From Blasia pusilla (taxonomy: Eukaryota; Marchantiophyta; Marchantiopsida; Blasiales): a DNA stretch of 64,000 bases. Below, piece by piece: positions 1 through 12,975 of the stretch. The position numbers and the translations under genes are program-made. Each line of letters starts with the position of its first letter. Position 1 is the first letter of the stretch. The stretch lies in contig CM114271.1 of NCBI GenBank assembly GCA_050084515.1, positions 53,258,001-53,322,000 of the forward strand, given 5' to 3'. The notes beneath the pieces were generated by a model. The model did not search any database. It worked only from the letters and a program-made list of their open reading frames with translations, and was not told where the DNA came from.

Positions 1-182
1 CTTGAGGAGGGAAGCCTTCGATATCTTACTGATCGAGGCTTTGTTCAGTTTCTCAAAGTTCCCACATTTGCTTGTTTATAACTGATTACTTGAAGGGTTC
101 AACAGATGTAATACAAAAGTTTTGACCATAATGCACTTTTCCTACTATATTAGATTATACTCAAACCTGCATCATTTGGCAG

Positions 183-3100
183 GTGTTTCTGTTCCAAAAG
201 GCTGCACTCCATAAGTGCAACATGGCAGGAAAACCTGCCATTATCACTCGAGTGGTGGACTCAATGACCGACACCCCTCGTCCAACGCGAGCAGAAGCGA
301 CTGATGTTGCCAATGCTGTTCTGGATGGTAGGTGCATCTGAATTGGTTGTTGTGCTTTGCCTCTGTCCATTTTGTCCATTCTTGGATTCTCTGGTGGCTG
401 CTGGATAATGGGGCTGTGGAGGTCCCTTATCTCCAAACCCTTTTCGTGTAAAGTCATCTCTCTCACTCTTTAGCGTCAGGTTGGTACGCGTGTGGGTGTA
501 TACTTATAAAGCAATGTCAGCTGGCTGTAATGTAAATGTAGTATTGGAAATGTAGCTTGTTTCCTCCTGAAAGTCACTGATCAGTAGATCTTATTATATG
601 GGCATGGAAAGAATAGCTCCCATTTCAGTTCTTAGCATAAAGATGCATTTTTACTCGCCTGCAAAGTTTTTTGATATTTTTTGGCTGACAAAGATGCTGC
701 AGAAAAACCTGAAAGTGCTTGAGATTTCTACTTCTTTGATGATGTTGTCAACCAGTGTTGAAGAGATCAAAATGCTTTCTCTTGTCCACTTGCATCATCC
801 CCACTAAGTGTCAATGGGGTGTCCGTTGACTCTTTGTTTTTGTTTGGGATTATTAAGCACACGCCATACCTTGATCATATTCACTACGCAGGCGTATAGT
901 AAGGATGCTTAATCTTGTAAATCTTGTGCCCTTATGTTCATCCGCAAGTTCTCAGATGCCATAATTCCACTAGAACAAGCTCCTAAATTTAGGTGAATTG
1001 GAAACAGGTGCTGATGGAATTCTACTAGGAGCAGAAACTCTCAGGGGTTTGTATCCAGTGGAAACAATCACAATTGTCCAAAAGATATGTGCAGAGGTGA
1101 GTCTTCTACTAGTCTCTTTGGATCGTTGCATGTTTGTAATTCTCCTTTTGTGATGTCATGGTGGCTGTGGGGTGATGTGTATGCTGTTCAGGGTTTAGCA
1201 GTGGATGTGCTGGAATGACAAAGGAATCTTCAATAAACTTGCAATCTCTTATTGGATTATGTTGAGCATAGGTGGAGAAGGCAGTAGTTGCTCTGGGCTC
1301 TGTTTAGGTTGTAGAATATTTCTCTAAGTAGTCTGGCATGATGAGCCTTCCTTCCGGAGTTTATTGATGGAACTACCTCGCAAGTGACCAGGCGGAAAAG
1401 GTCTTCAACCAAGCTGTTTTCTTCAAGAAGACTGTTAAGGCTGTAGGAGAACCTATGGCTCATCTCGAATCTATTGCATCCTCAGCTGTAAGATCAGCTT
1501 CCCTCGTTTATTTGATCACCAGCTTAGCTTGCCTTTTGGAGGATGCAGCATCCTTTGTTCTGGATACCCATCCAGTATGAGGCTGCATTGATATATACCC
1601 TCAGGGAACAATTTTTCTTTCAGGAAGATGGTTTTCAATTTTTTGTTAGGTGTTATGATTCATCATGTTAAACAGGGGATCCAACCTTCCCAATTACTAA
1701 TGCGATTAATCTCTGTTGCTTGCTCTCACATGGTTGTCCAAATCACAGGTTAGAGCTGGAACTAAAGTAAGAGCATCAGTGATTGTTGTCTTCACATCAT
1801 CTGGAAGAGCTGCTCGGTATATCACTAACAAATCACCTGTCTGTTGATAAGGCTTGGTATGATCAAAATTTTACTGATCTTTCTGTCCAGGGTTTCATCT
1901 AGTTTGACAATGAAGAAGTTATAGGGACCTGCATTTGGAGAATTTTCTTTTGATATCTATTAGGAGAAGGGTTTCATGGTGGGAGTGTTTCTCTTGAAGA
2001 AGATTTCACTGCGAGTTTGATGGAAACCTTTGGTGGGAGTTCTAGATCCCTCTGATTGGAGGGTGCAGTTCCCCCTCAGTATCTTATGTCAATGATTTAT
2101 GCCTGGGGTAACAAGTGAGACCTGTCTCTTGCACTGTACCGTAGGTTGATAGCAAAGTATAAGCCTTCAATGCCGGTCTTGGTGGTGGTGATTCCAAAAT
2201 TGACTACAAATCATCTGAGGTGGAGTTTTACGGGAGCGTTTCAGGTATAATTCAGGTTGATTCAGCTGTATGACAGTTTTTGTACCTGTAAATGGTTTCA
2301 GCATGAGTCATGCCCGCTTGGTTGGATGGTATTGGGTTAACTCTTTTTCGTATGTTCAGGCAAGACAATGTCTGGCAGTGAGGGGTCTTTTCCCCATGCT
2401 TGCTGATCCCCGGCATCCGGTAAGTGACCCGTTCCCAGGCCCACTCAAACTTGTTGCTGGCATGTCTGCTGTTTTATGATATGTGGTTCTCCTCACAGTT
2501 GTTATCCAGTGGTAATAAACCCTGTGGATTATAAGGAGGCAATTAACCAGTTAAATTTCGAACGTCACAACTTTACATGATTGAACTAAGGCCCAGTGTT
2601 AAATGTTAATACCCGAGGATTTTTTCACAGGTGACGTATTGAGTGAATCTGGTTTCAAAAGACAAAGAAAAAAGCAAGAGTCCTAAATAAGACAAAAGCG
2701 ATGAACCTCTCCTCAATTCTCCTTACGTCCGCAGTAATTGTCCTGGTTTCCATTTTGTCATGTAACTACGTGCATTGCTCTCCTGCATTTTCATTTCTAC
2801 TATGTGCTGTGCGAATGCACCTGTTTGGTCCGTGAGAATTGATGTTGGGATCGTGAGTGTCTTCAAAAATTCTGGTAACATTTCTATCACAAATTGCGAA
2901 CTTCGAATGAGAAGAAAGTATGTGGAACAGTGGATGAGTGTGCTAAAGTAGATAATGTAACAACCAGAACTTTATAGGAATATCACAGCTTCCAATTCTG
3001 CTCTATATTTGCACAGGTGTTGGCAGATTATCCTTATGTCCGGCCAAAACTTGGGCCAGAGCCAGAGGACAAGTCTGTGAAACTACTTTATGATCGATTA

Positions 3101-3846
3101 GTAAATCTCAGACCAGACCAGCCAAGTCATGTGAAAATAGTGTTTCTGTAGAGGATGAATGAGCATGAATGAATGAGTGACTAATGATAGGAAGTTACAA
3201 CCAAAGAAGAGTATTGCATGAATGCGACCAGATGGGCAAAGCCATTCCAAAATTGTGTTTTGTAGAGAATAATTAAGTAAGAAATGAATGATCCGAGTAG
3301 ATGAACACTATCATGTTCATGAGTAGGGACAAATTAACAGCAAGACAACACATTTCTTTTGAGTCACTGAGATCAGGATAAGCATCAAAGAGATGAATCT
3401 TCTCAATCTTCCTTGGTACTTTTATGGAAGCCTATTAGCATAGCTTACAATGATATGATTGAAATGGTTCATGGGGCTGGAAGTAGCTGTTTTCCTCCAT
3501 GACTGTAGAATTTTGTTAAATGCCATGTGCATGAAAACACTTAGGGGTGGTAAGAAGTTTGGAAGCAACAAAGAACACTGTAAAATTCTCATTGCAGAGG
3601 GCGTGTCTGCCCATATGGATAATACTCTGGTGATGCAACAGCAAAAGACTTACTTGACAGTAACAAAATAACACAAGTTGGCCTGTGCAGGCTGAATCCT
3701 CTACGTCAACCAATGAATCAATTTTGAAGGTGGCTCTCGACCACGGCAAAGCAGCAGGCATCATTAAGGCACATGACCGCATAGTAGTTTGCCAAAAAGT
3801 TGGTGACTCATCGGTGGTGAAGATCATTGAGCTGGATGCCTATTAA
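183..3846 (+). CDS. Cytosolic pyruvate kinase, C-terminal seven exons (5' part outside window)
   Basis: Pyruvate kinase converts phosphoenolpyruvate and ADP to pyruvate and ATP, the last step of glycolysis in the cytosol. Seven exons splice in frame with GT-AG borders: 183-327, 1008-1096, 1392-1487, 1749-1816, 2145-2244, 2360-2419 and 3691-3846 (stop TAA). The first holds the signature [20 protein letters not shown], the second [13 protein letters not shown], the third [10 protein letters not shown], the fourth FTSSGRAAR, the fifth WSFTGAFQ, the sixth [13 protein letters not shown], and the last [10 protein letters not shown] and [17 protein letters not shown]. This matches the end of plant cytosolic pyruvate kinase, from the end of the catalytic barrel through the C-terminal domain. 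The upstream exon, expected to end near a Leu-Pro-Pro-Glu-Lys motif, lies before base 1. No frameshift or stop is seen, so the host gene appears intact. Assignment is from remembered family sequence; exon borders are read by eye. Confidence 0.93.
3017..3151 (+). other. Candidate alternative terminal exon or exon fragment inside the last pyruvate kinase intron
   Basis: The 1.27 kb intron between the last two pyruvate kinase exons contains an open stretch that starts right after a good acceptor (TTTGCACAG, ending at 3016). It stays open in the phase left by the upstream exon and ends at TAG 3149-3151, giving 44 residues. The text looks protein-like ([18 protein letters not shown], then [13 protein letters not shown]). 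I do not recognise it. It could be an alternative last exon that replaces the normal C terminus, a captured exon from another gene, or chance. Confidence 0.3.
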
Positions 3847-4747
3847 TAGTCCAGTGCAGTTACAGTACTACCCTGGAGGCAGTGGGAGTGCTGGAGTGGC
3901 CTTAATCTGGGAATCAGCTGTCATTAATTCTAAGAATAATGATGGTCTTTGAATTTTCTTGGGTCTTTGGAATGAGGTACTCCAGTCAGTTGTGCAATTT
4001 TTTTGTCAGTGAGTTTTTCTTGCTCACTTGCTCATTTTAGGGAGGCAGCCACAAGCCATGATCTTGTCTCCTCTCCCTTTCAGGGCTGGCACAGCTTTGG
4101 TTGGATCTGAAATCTCTGTTTGTCCTATGACAGCAAGTTCTCTTGGCCACAGAAACTCGTTCTTGAGTCACTTTAGGAAGATCTCATACTGTAACTCTAC
4201 TGTTCCATATCCGTCATCCTCGTCAAGCGGAACATAATTGAGCTGGATCTGCCGCCGAAGAGAGACCGAAGATTGGTTTAGGTCATAGTGTGTATGCTCC
4301 ACTCAAAAGCAAATGCCACTTTTCGGTGAGTATTCATCTGCTGGCAGAGTAAATAAAGGAGACAAGTCTGGAATCTACTCTTCAAGTTTGGCCCCTGTGC
4401 TACTTGCCTTCTGGGATGCTTTCATCTTTGGACTGTAGGGTGTGCATGCAACTCTCCGAAGTGCATCCTCTTTCCAGCTTCAACATAAGAGCTTTCCAGG
4501 ATCTCAGTTTGGGTTTTTGATATGGGGTCATCAGTAATTGCTATGTGACGGAAATATATATCTGCTCGCACAGGCCAACGTGTGTCCATGTGGAAAAGTG
4601 AATGTAACCGTAATGTTTCTAGATTGAATCCATGCGAATGCTGATCAGGTGTAGACTGGCTTGTCATTCCCTCTGAAGCTGTGGTGTTTACGACTGTCCT
4701 CAAGAAGACACTAGAGAGCTGTTTGTATTGTCTTGTTTGGTGCTTTT
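3847..4747. other. 3' flank of pyruvate kinase, no gene seen
   Basis: Probable 3' untranslated and downstream sequence. The open frames here are short, show no family resemblance and overlap non-coding structure. No other feature recognised. Confidence 0.5.
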
Positions 4748-4821
4748 GTAATGATGAGGACCGGCCCTTCGGATTTCTAATTCCAACAAATCCGAAGGGC
4801 CGCATTTATACGCATCATTAC
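4748..4821. repeat. Two-tier perfect inverted repeat (hairpin)
   Basis: Inner arms 4762-4776 and 4788-4802 are a perfect 15-bp inverted repeat (CGGCCCTTCGGATTT and its complement) around an 11-nt loop. Outer arms 4748-4756 and 4813-4821 (GTAATGATG / CATCATTAC) are a perfect 9-bp repeat. The unpaired stretches between the tiers are unequal (5 and 10 nt). It may be a tiny foldback element, a small-RNA precursor-like hairpin or a transcript-end structure. Confidence 0.75.
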
Positions 4822-4879
4822 ATAAATGCTATCATTTCTTTGAGAGTTGAGGGTTTGTCAAGCACTGAAAATTCCTAAT

Positions 4880-7800
4880 ACCTCACAGCGGTACTGTTAG
4901 GAATTACTTTGGCGTCTCCCTTCCTCGTTTAATTTAACTTCCTCTTTTAAAATGACATTTAATTATTGTCTCATATTAACTGTGAGGGTTTTTTCTAACC
5001 CCATCTTTTTTAATTATACAAATTAAAATTTGCATATATATCAATAAATATTAAAAGGAAATAATTTTATTTTATTAAAAAACATGAAATATCTATCATC
5101 CCACTATGAAGTCATTTTTTCAAGAAAAAAACATAATATAACTATTTTATTTCAACATTATTCTACATGAAATGATTAAGTGGTATATTCATACACAACC
5201 ACATATAATTGTGTGATTCCAAATGTTCCCTTTCAACAAAAAGTGATAACTTAGGATTTCCTTTTCGGAAAGAACTCCTTTTCCTTACGAAGTTATTACC
5301 TCTCATGGTAATCCCTAGTTCCTTTTGATAGGGGAATCCAAATAGTGAGTCCTACTGATCTAGGCTTCAAATACAATGTGAGTCATATTTTTGTCATCTA
5401 CATTATTAATTGAGGAATTTAAAAAAAAATTTTCAATAATGGAGAAAGAAATTTTATATGATTGATAAGAACTTCTAAGAGCAGTAGTTTAAAATAATTT
5501 CTTTTCAAATAGTAAATGCAAGGCATTATGCTATTATGAAAGAAAATAATATAAGTCACAAACCTATGTTTGGCTATCCATGAATGAAAGGCTTAATGAT
5601 TCAAAGATGATTCAATTTGGAAAGAAAATATTAAAATAAAAGACGTCATGGAAGTCTCAAAATTAAATTAGGAAATACCTTTTGATTGTTTGACTAAGAG
5701 GAAAAGGGATTTTTTTTACACAAAAGTGTAAAACTGCAAAAGTTGTTTATCATTAGGAATACTTAGCATGTGTTAATGATCCCTTTAACAAGTGTTAATG
5801 GGACTTAGTGCATTACATATGCATTATTGTTAGTAAGAAATTATCAAGGTATTATTTTTCATGCATGCATTCTTTTACTGATTAATAATGACTTTAGAGA
5901 AACCCAATAAAATAGTTTAGGATTTTTTGGATGATGAAGTAATTTATATGATGTACAATAATTGCTAGAAAGAAATGAATTTTGGTGTGAAGAATCATAT
6001 ACTACACTGCAAACTCCAAACTTGAGGAATATGCTATAAAATGAAGGATTTCCTAGCTAGATGACAAATGAAACACATGCTATAGGTTAAATGGCTTTTA
6101 TGATTTAAGATTTTTCTTCTGTAAAAGCTATTTTTTTTATCAAAATGAGAAATAAGAATCCTTATTCCTAAGAAATTTCAACTTTTTAGGAAAAAGTGTG
6201 GAAATTTACTTTGGAATTTGTAAAAGATGACAATGATGACCATAGGCCCTTGTACATTTCTTAATCATCCACTTATGTTTAATAATCTTTCCAAATGACT
6301 TGAAAATAACTTATTTAATCAAAAAGTGCTACACTTAAGTTTCTTTTTTCAAGTTTTTCTTGGGAAGAATACTTTCATTCACTCACGAATCTTCTCTTTT
6401 CCCCAAGAGGCTGAGACTCTTGACGAGAGAATTGTTCCAACAAGAAAAATAAGAAGGAGAGAAAAAAGAAAAAATCACTGTCGACGGCAAAAATACACAA
6501 GGTTGGAATGTACTACATATGGGGAAGGAACTAATTTTGTAAAGTAGTTGGGAGTCCAAGAAAGACAAAAGAAACTTAGGAAAAATATATCTTCAAAGGA
6601 CACAATTAACACTAGAAGAAAAATATGGTTTTATAACTACGAAATACATCACTATTATAACAACTGGTTATAATAGTGAATGTATTGGTTTAGTCATTTT
6701 TATAACTACTAGAAAAACCTATTACAAACATAAAATTATGGCTTAAAAATAACAAACATGTCATAGCTACGTAGTGGTTAGAACGTAAAATTTGTTTGGT
6801 TAGCTTAGTCATTCTTGTGAAACTAAGACTAGCCATTGAATCATTTACAAGTAATTTTCTCTCCTATTCCAATATTTAAGCCCATCCAAAAATTAGAATT
6901 TACTTATTTCAACTTAAAACAAGAAATAATACTAAGTTATAATCCATAATCAAATGTTTGATTCTATTGTTATTACGGAGCTAATGTCATTATATTATAA
7001 TATAACTAAAACTCATGATCCTCTTAAGTTTATGAATAATTTTTCTATGGGTATGTGTGTCGATGTGATGAATATGCATACTTTAGTTCAAATTGAGACA
7101 TGTGTGTATGTGGAGCTTTAATTAAAAAAATATTATGATGAAAGTGAAATTCATTATAATTTAATCTTTGAATTCCAATACCCTTAGGATGATAGTTGTA
7201 ATATACTAAGATTTTCTTAGTCACTTTGTATGCAAATTATAAGGTCTTCCAATGATGCAAACTTATATTTTTTGAATTACATTATATGAACGTGAATATC
7301 ATCGACTTGAAGAGATGTATTGTATTGTGCAAGGTTTGATCCTCTTCAAGACATATTTTGGCAGATTGAGATGGACGGATTGGATTATTGAATGGATCGT
7401 GACTAGCATCAAATAGAGTTGATGGATGATTAGGATTGATACGTGGAGTTTGGATGGAGATGAAATTGATGAACAATAGAGGTAGGATGCATGGACAAAT
7501 GGAGTTGATGGATCAAAGGATGAAATGGAAGGACATAATATTTTTTCATTTAGTCCATGTTATTCAATTACCTGTCACGTTCTCTATATGATGTGGCACT
7601 CATCATCATAATAATATGATTGATCTTCTTGATATGTCATTTCAACCATTCGGAAGATAATAGTTGGCTTTTATATCTCTAGGAGTAACGGATGGGGATA
7701 TATGATTAATATGAGTCGTAAAATTCAATCACCGAACCAAGCATTTCCTGTAGTGTGGTGGATTGCACGAAGGGTGGAGGAACTTGGGATAAAGTCATTT

Positions 7801-8063
7801 TTTCAGAGCGATTGGACACTTTATCAAGGGAGTAGTACAAGTGATGGAGTTGTTGGAGAAGATGACCTTTATATCTTGTGTGGGAGCGAATTAGGTGCAT
7901 TTATAGGGGAAAGTGTCTAAGCTCTATAAGACACAATTCTCATAGTTAGGAATTAGGATGTAGGAATCTTATATACATATTTAGGTTTAGATCAAAGGGT
8001 GTAGGCCATGGAAATTTGGTTGTGATGGGAGTGAAGTTATTCTCTACCCATATTAAGTACAGA
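4880..8063. other. AT-rich intergenic DNA
   Basis: About 3.2 kb of very AT-rich sequence with stop codons in all frames and no convincing coding segment. Apart from the small hairpin and CACTA-like motifs near 6.6-6.7 kb, no gene, RNA or full element is recognised. Confidence 0.6.
6610..6720. mobile_element. Possible CACTA-type terminal fragment
   Basis: CACTAGAAGAAAAATATGG at 6610 resembles the CACTA(C)NAGAAAA ends of plant En/Spm transposons. A similar ACTACTAGAAAAACC follows near 6704. Between them is a perfect 12-bp hairpin (arms 6650-6661 and 6667-6678, 5-nt loop). No transposase or matching opposite end was found, so this is a weak call. Confidence 0.2.
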
Positions 8064-8364
8064 GCTGCACTTGGACAAAGTCCATGTCCGTGCGGGCCCA
8101 GGTACTCAAAGCCTACATCCGAGCCCACCGAGCCCCTAGCATAGACCCAAGCTAGCCAAGCCTGGATTGGTTTTATGGCCCCCACGCAACCCATACGAGC
8201 CTGCGACAGGCCTGCTGATGACTGTTGCGCTTTAAGGCCACAAAAGCGGTGTGGGCTTGGATGCGGCTAGCATGGGTCTACCCTAGGGGCTTGACGGACT
8301 GAGAGGTGGGCTTGGATGCAAGCCTCGAGTACCTGGGGGGGGCATGTCCGTTTCCATGCAACCT
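8064..8364. repeat. GC-richer TIR-like repeat, copy A
   Basis: A 300-bp island of GC-rich sequence in AT-rich DNA. Its right end, complemented, reads AAGGTTGCATGGAAACGGAC. Its left end (TGCACTTGGACAAAGTCC) is a degenerate version of the same. The inside is rich in GGGCTTGG / CCAAGCCC style words. The same ends and vocabulary recur at 9.6-10.4, 10.7, 12.1 and 45.8 kb, which supports a small non-autonomous DNA transposon family. Confidence 0.55.
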
Positions 8365-9595
8365 TAATTAAGTAAGAGTCTACAATGGGATACATTTTTA
8401 AACTACCTACCAAGTTATGTGAATATATAGTCTAGTAAAATAATACTTCATGTATTTTAGAGTCTAGTTTTAGTGTTTTAAAAGCAGATTACTCTCGAAA
8501 AAAGTATGAAAAAATGGCATAAATCGTTGCGTTATGTGGATTAAAAATTTCAAAATGAAATTATGAGAAAATAATTTCAAATGAAAGTAGAGAGTTAAAG
8601 ATTTCAAATGTAATTAATCATCACACCCATTATAAAATAAAGTGTTTAACATTATAAATGCGTAAATTCATGATCTTGAGCTCTTTTTGTTTAGGTAGCT
8701 CCAAAGTTTGTCTTAGTCTTCAAATTTTAGCTTCACCACTTACCATACTCACTAATCCATCCTTCATTGTATATGTTAAAGAAGCCATGACTCATTGATA
8801 TGGAAATTAATATTTTTTTTCACAAAAAGGACAAGAGCAAAAATAATTATCACACTTTGTTTTTTTGGATACAATAAAGGCAATATATAGTTTTGTTTGT
8901 ATCAGGAGTGAACTTGGAATGATTACGCATAAGTGTTTGAATGAATTGGAACTTATGCTCTACTTTTTTTGGTTAATTGGATGTGGATAATTGGAGGATG
9001 ACGAAGTAGCCATGATCATGAATGGGGATGAAGGCATTTTTGGCTCTTTATTGGTTGTTAAGTTCCATTAAGTAGACTTTCAACCAGTTAGCCAGGTAGT
9101 GGAGTTTTCCTCTTGAGGAAAAAATTATCTTGCTCATAGTCTTTTAGAAGGAGGGCATGCGGAGGAGGGCATGCGGAAAGATTCTATTAGCCTAATGGAA
9201 ATTTAATGGAATAAAATTAGAACTTAAGTTCTTTTTGGATTAGGGCACTACAATTGATAATCTCTCTATCCAACTATACTATTACGGGAGTTCCTAGGAC
9301 CTAGATAGCTTCTTGATTTGTAGACATTTCTCTATTTAACACATGGCATTGGGACAACAAGAAGATTTTCTCCTATCATAGCTAGGAGGAATAATGTTTT
9401 AGGGAACTAATCCAGTGCGCAACCTGGGCTCCATTTATCCTAGCATAATTAGTTATAAACAACATTTACATCTACAAGTGATTGGAAAGGGTTCAGCTAG
9501 AGCCAAATCTTTTGCTTGTTACCATACCCTTGGTAATGATATTTGAGATGATCCATTGATTGTGAATTATGAAAAGATAAGACTCTAGATGACGG

Positions 9596-9875
9596 ATCAA
9601 GGTTGGATCAAGGACCAAATCTGTTTCCGCGGACATGTCCATGTTCGAAGACTTATGTTCTTCCCTAGGATGGACATGTATGTGGAGACCTGAGAACCCG
9701 AGCCTGCCGTGCCTGCAACATAGACCCGCACCCATTCTAGGAACCCATCCCCGTATTGTAGCATGCACCAGCCCGCCCTTAGCATGCATTGGCGTGCGAC
9801 TAGGCTTACGCATTGGGGGCTAAAGGCCTCAAGTTAGACCTGCGGGGAGGGCGGATCTCCGGATGCGGGCTACCA
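9596..9875. repeat. GC-richer TIR-like repeat, copy B (truncated, abuts copy C)
   Basis: Begins with CAAGGTTGGATCAAGGACC and carries the internal GGACATGTCCATG words of the family. It runs directly into the left end of copy C, so the right end is missing or shared. Confidence 0.45.
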
Positions 9876-10391
9876 AGGTTGCATGGAAATGGACAAGTCC
9901 GTCCATGGGATAGACATGCCCGACGAGTCCCACGCCTGGGTTTTTTTTGGCACCTGAGTGGCTCGCACCGGCTTAGGAGTTAGGAGGCGGGAACTGGTGC
10001 GGGCTTGGTAGGGTAGGGATCAAAGAGGTGTGTGGGCTATGAGCCATTGCCTAGCCCACGCGCAGTCTGCAGGCTAGTCGCTACGCGGGCCTTGATCCCC
10101 CCTTGTGCAGGCCCAGTTTACTCTACGGGCTTGGATGTGGGCCCTAGGCGGGCATGTCCCCACGCAGGCCTTGAGCCCACCCTATGCCATCCTTGTTTGC
10201 CCTATGGGCCTGGATGTGAACCGCAGGCGGGCCGGTGTGGGCTAATAAATGGATGCTGGCTGTCGGGCTTGGGTTTACGTTATGGGCATGATGGATAGGG
10301 GTGCAGGGTGACGGTACCTGAGCCCGCACGGACATGTGCGTCCTAGGACAAAAATAAGTTCGAGGACATGGAATTTGTCCTTATGCAACCT
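9876..10391. repeat. GC-richer TIR-like repeat, copy C
   Basis: About 515 bp. The left end AGGTTGCATGGAAATGGAC and the complemented right end AGGTTGCATAAGGACAAATT form an imperfect terminal inverted repeat. The interior repeats GGGCTTGGATGTGG-like words several times. No coding capacity recognised. Confidence 0.55.
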
Positions 10392-10701
10392 TACGGGCGT
10401 TGTGCAGGCCGATTCTTGCCCATCTTCCTTAATCTGAGCATGCACCCGTTCTTGTGTCCCAATCATGTGTGGGCCATCGAGGTGCTGAAAGAACTCTGGT
10501 GGGGGACCCATTGGGTATGTCCGAACTGGTCCAAACTATCACTAAAGTTTTCAATAGTAATTTTGGAGAAAACTATTTCTTTATTTAACGTATGGTTGAT
10601 TGTGAGACCCCGACTAGTCCCATTCCCCCCGTCTTTATTGAAGAATTCTCATATGATATACTTCCATGAGAAATTTTAGGAAATCAAACAAGTCCCTTCC
10701 T

Positions 10702-11002
10702 CAAGTGCATCTAGATAAAGTTCATGTCCGTGGAGTTATGGCCGTCCTGCAGAAGAACTTGTCCACGTGAGCCCCATCTCTGATCTCTCCCTCCCTTTTC
10801 ACCTCTCTCACCTGTCTTTGTGATCCGCACTTGCTCGTTTCTTCATCCTCACACCTCCACTCCCTCCCACTTTATTGCCCTACCTGCTCTTTTGTGCCTA
10901 TCACCATGAACTATAAGCGTGGGAACAAGGGCTCCACCTTTTGCAATTCATGTTTGTGGACATGTCCAAACTTGTCCCTCCATGTCTCCTTTTGTGCAAC
11001 CA
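10702..11002. repeat. GC-richer TIR-like repeat, copy D
   Basis: About 300 bp. It aligns along its length with copy E: both have GATAAAGTTC-type starts, a central pyrimidine-rich block, CACCATGAACTAT, CACCTTTTGCAAT, GACATGT and a TTTTGTGCAAC end, in the same order and strand. Confidence 0.6.
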
Positions 11003-12134
11003 CACCCTTCCGTCTAACATCCAACATAGTTCTTTCTTTGTGAGGCATCTGATCTCAAGTCTCTTTCATTATACGCTTCGCAATTTCCACAACTTTCGTT
11101 GCTGTTTGGGTTACACCATTCTTGTCTTGGATTCTATGCTCAATCCACGTCTTTCCATCTCTTATACTTCTTACTTCATCTTCTAAGCTTTATTTTCAAA
11201 AACCATGGATTTTTGCTAAGCTACAAAGCACAACATTCTACCTTCAAATCGTACAACCGTTCTTTGCTTCTTTGAAGTAAGACAAATAAATCATAATGTG
11301 GAGTATTTCCCTTCTTGCAATAAAGAATTCATTGCAATATTTTTCTCTTATTAAAAGAATAGTAGCTCTTGACATAAATAGGAAATTAATTCTCTATTAA
11401 GAGTTTTTGTATGCTATCTAAAATATATCTTCCTTTGACAACCTCTTATGCCTCTTCTATGTTGCTTGTGGAGATGTTTTTTTTTTCATTCATAGGCGTA
11501 CATGTAGGACCATTTTTTCTTGCTTGTCATTGCTTCCAAAGCCCTCATGGGCATGCCTAAACACTCCAAGTAGCATCTCCAAAAGTCTTGAATTTCTTAC
11601 AATACATTCAGTTATTATAGGCCAGATGACTAAGTTTTTTGAAGAACATCGTGGCATCTAAGATATTAGGGTATGTTATGAATATGCCAATAATGTTGGA
11701 CTCGACATGGAATGCTTAGTCCAACCTATTGCTGGATCGATGGATATCAATGTGTTTTTATGATATCAAGTGTGTGGGATACTTTGCAAATATTCCTTTG
11801 TCTTGAAGCTTTCTTCCATTAAGATAAGTTGAAGTTCCAATTTTTTGGTATGACTCATCAAGTTAGAGCCATCTCCCCAAATTTTATACCCTTGGGAAGA
11901 GCCAAAATAGCTCCTCCCCCAAAAATAGCCAAAAATGGTAACTTGTACACTCAAATTATAAGATGGTCGTTTAGACTTGGTCAATATATTACATGGCCCA
12001 AAAGAGCAAAAGGACGGGATTCGCAAAAATGACGATTGGGATGCAAACAAATTCTCACCAACGGTGACCAATGTCTTTTGATCACTCAAGACAAATTTAT
12101 GCTCAAACAACCCCCTTACTCCCTAGATTATCAA
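11003..12134. other. Intergenic, nothing recognised
   Basis: AT-rich sequence between two copies of the dispersed repeat. No supported coding region, RNA gene or element end was seen. Confidence 0.5.
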
Positions 12135-12465
12135 CCAAGGTTACATATGGATAAAGTTCGTGTCCTCGTACATGTCCATGTTTGTCTTGTAGAAGGACTT
12201 GTTCATATGGGCCCCATCTCCCCCTTCTTTCTCATTTTCCCCCACTCGCCTTTGTGATCTGCACTTTCTTCTTTCTTCCTTCTCCCACTTCCACTTCCAC
12301 TTCCACTTCCACTCCCTTCCCCCTTATTGCTCCGCCCTGCCTCGCCCCGCCCCGCCCCCCCTTGCCTTACCTTTCACCATGAACTATGAGTGTAGGCCCC
12401 ACCTTTTGCAATCCATGTCCGTAGACATGTTTGAACTTGTCCATCTAGGTCTATTTTTGTGCAAC
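12135..12465. repeat. GC-richer TIR-like repeat, copy E, with CCACTT microsatellite
   Basis: Second copy of the copy D subtype. It contains a (CCACTT)n run around 12288-12312 and a poly-C-rich block. It ends in TTTTTGTGCAAC, only about 35 bp before the LTR at 12501. Confidence 0.6.
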
Positions 12466-12500
12466 GATGTTGTTAACACGATAGAATTGCACATGAAGAT

Positions 12501-12975
12501 TATCACATGTTAGTTTTCTGACAAGTAGAGTTCTACCGAGTCGCCAACATAGAGAGTCAACGGGTTGTCTAGGTGTAACTTCATCCTAAGATGTCGGATG
12601 AGGGTTGCGGCAAGCTCGTTCGGTCGAGAACATCATCTCTGGATATTTCCCTATTTTGGTCTTAGTCAGTCAGGTGACCCATTGATTGAGTCAACAATCA
12701 CCTAGTAATCTGTGCACGCATGTTACCCTTGGGATGGCTATTTTTGGGGGAAGAGCCTTTTAATTCTTCCCAAGGCTATAAGAGAGGGAGAGATGGTTTT
12801 CCCAAGCCATCTTTCTCATGTTGAGCCTTAAGAGCACCTCTCTTGCCTGTTTGTGTGGGAACTAGGATGCTAGCATCCGGATTCCCTCATAGTAGAGGAT
12901 GGATGTGTCTCGATATGCCGATGTAGATTCACGAGTGGAGTCTTAGTCCAGGTCAGCCCTTTTTACTGTGATTTT
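12501..12975 (+). repeat. LTR of gypsy element 1 (5', 3' end eroded)
   Basis: Matches the LTR at 25570 along about 470 bp, starting TATCACATGTTAGTTTTCTG (compare TGTCACATCTTAGTTGGCCG). It contains TATAAGAGAGGGAGAGATGG near 12777, the likely TATA region. Similarity stops after TTTTTACTGTGATTTTA, so the last 150 bp present in the other copy are missing here. Confidence 0.75.

Noticed and set aside
4422-4805. 127-codon minus-strand open frame overlapping the hairpin
   Set aside because: No family resemblance, and its start lies inside the inverted repeat.
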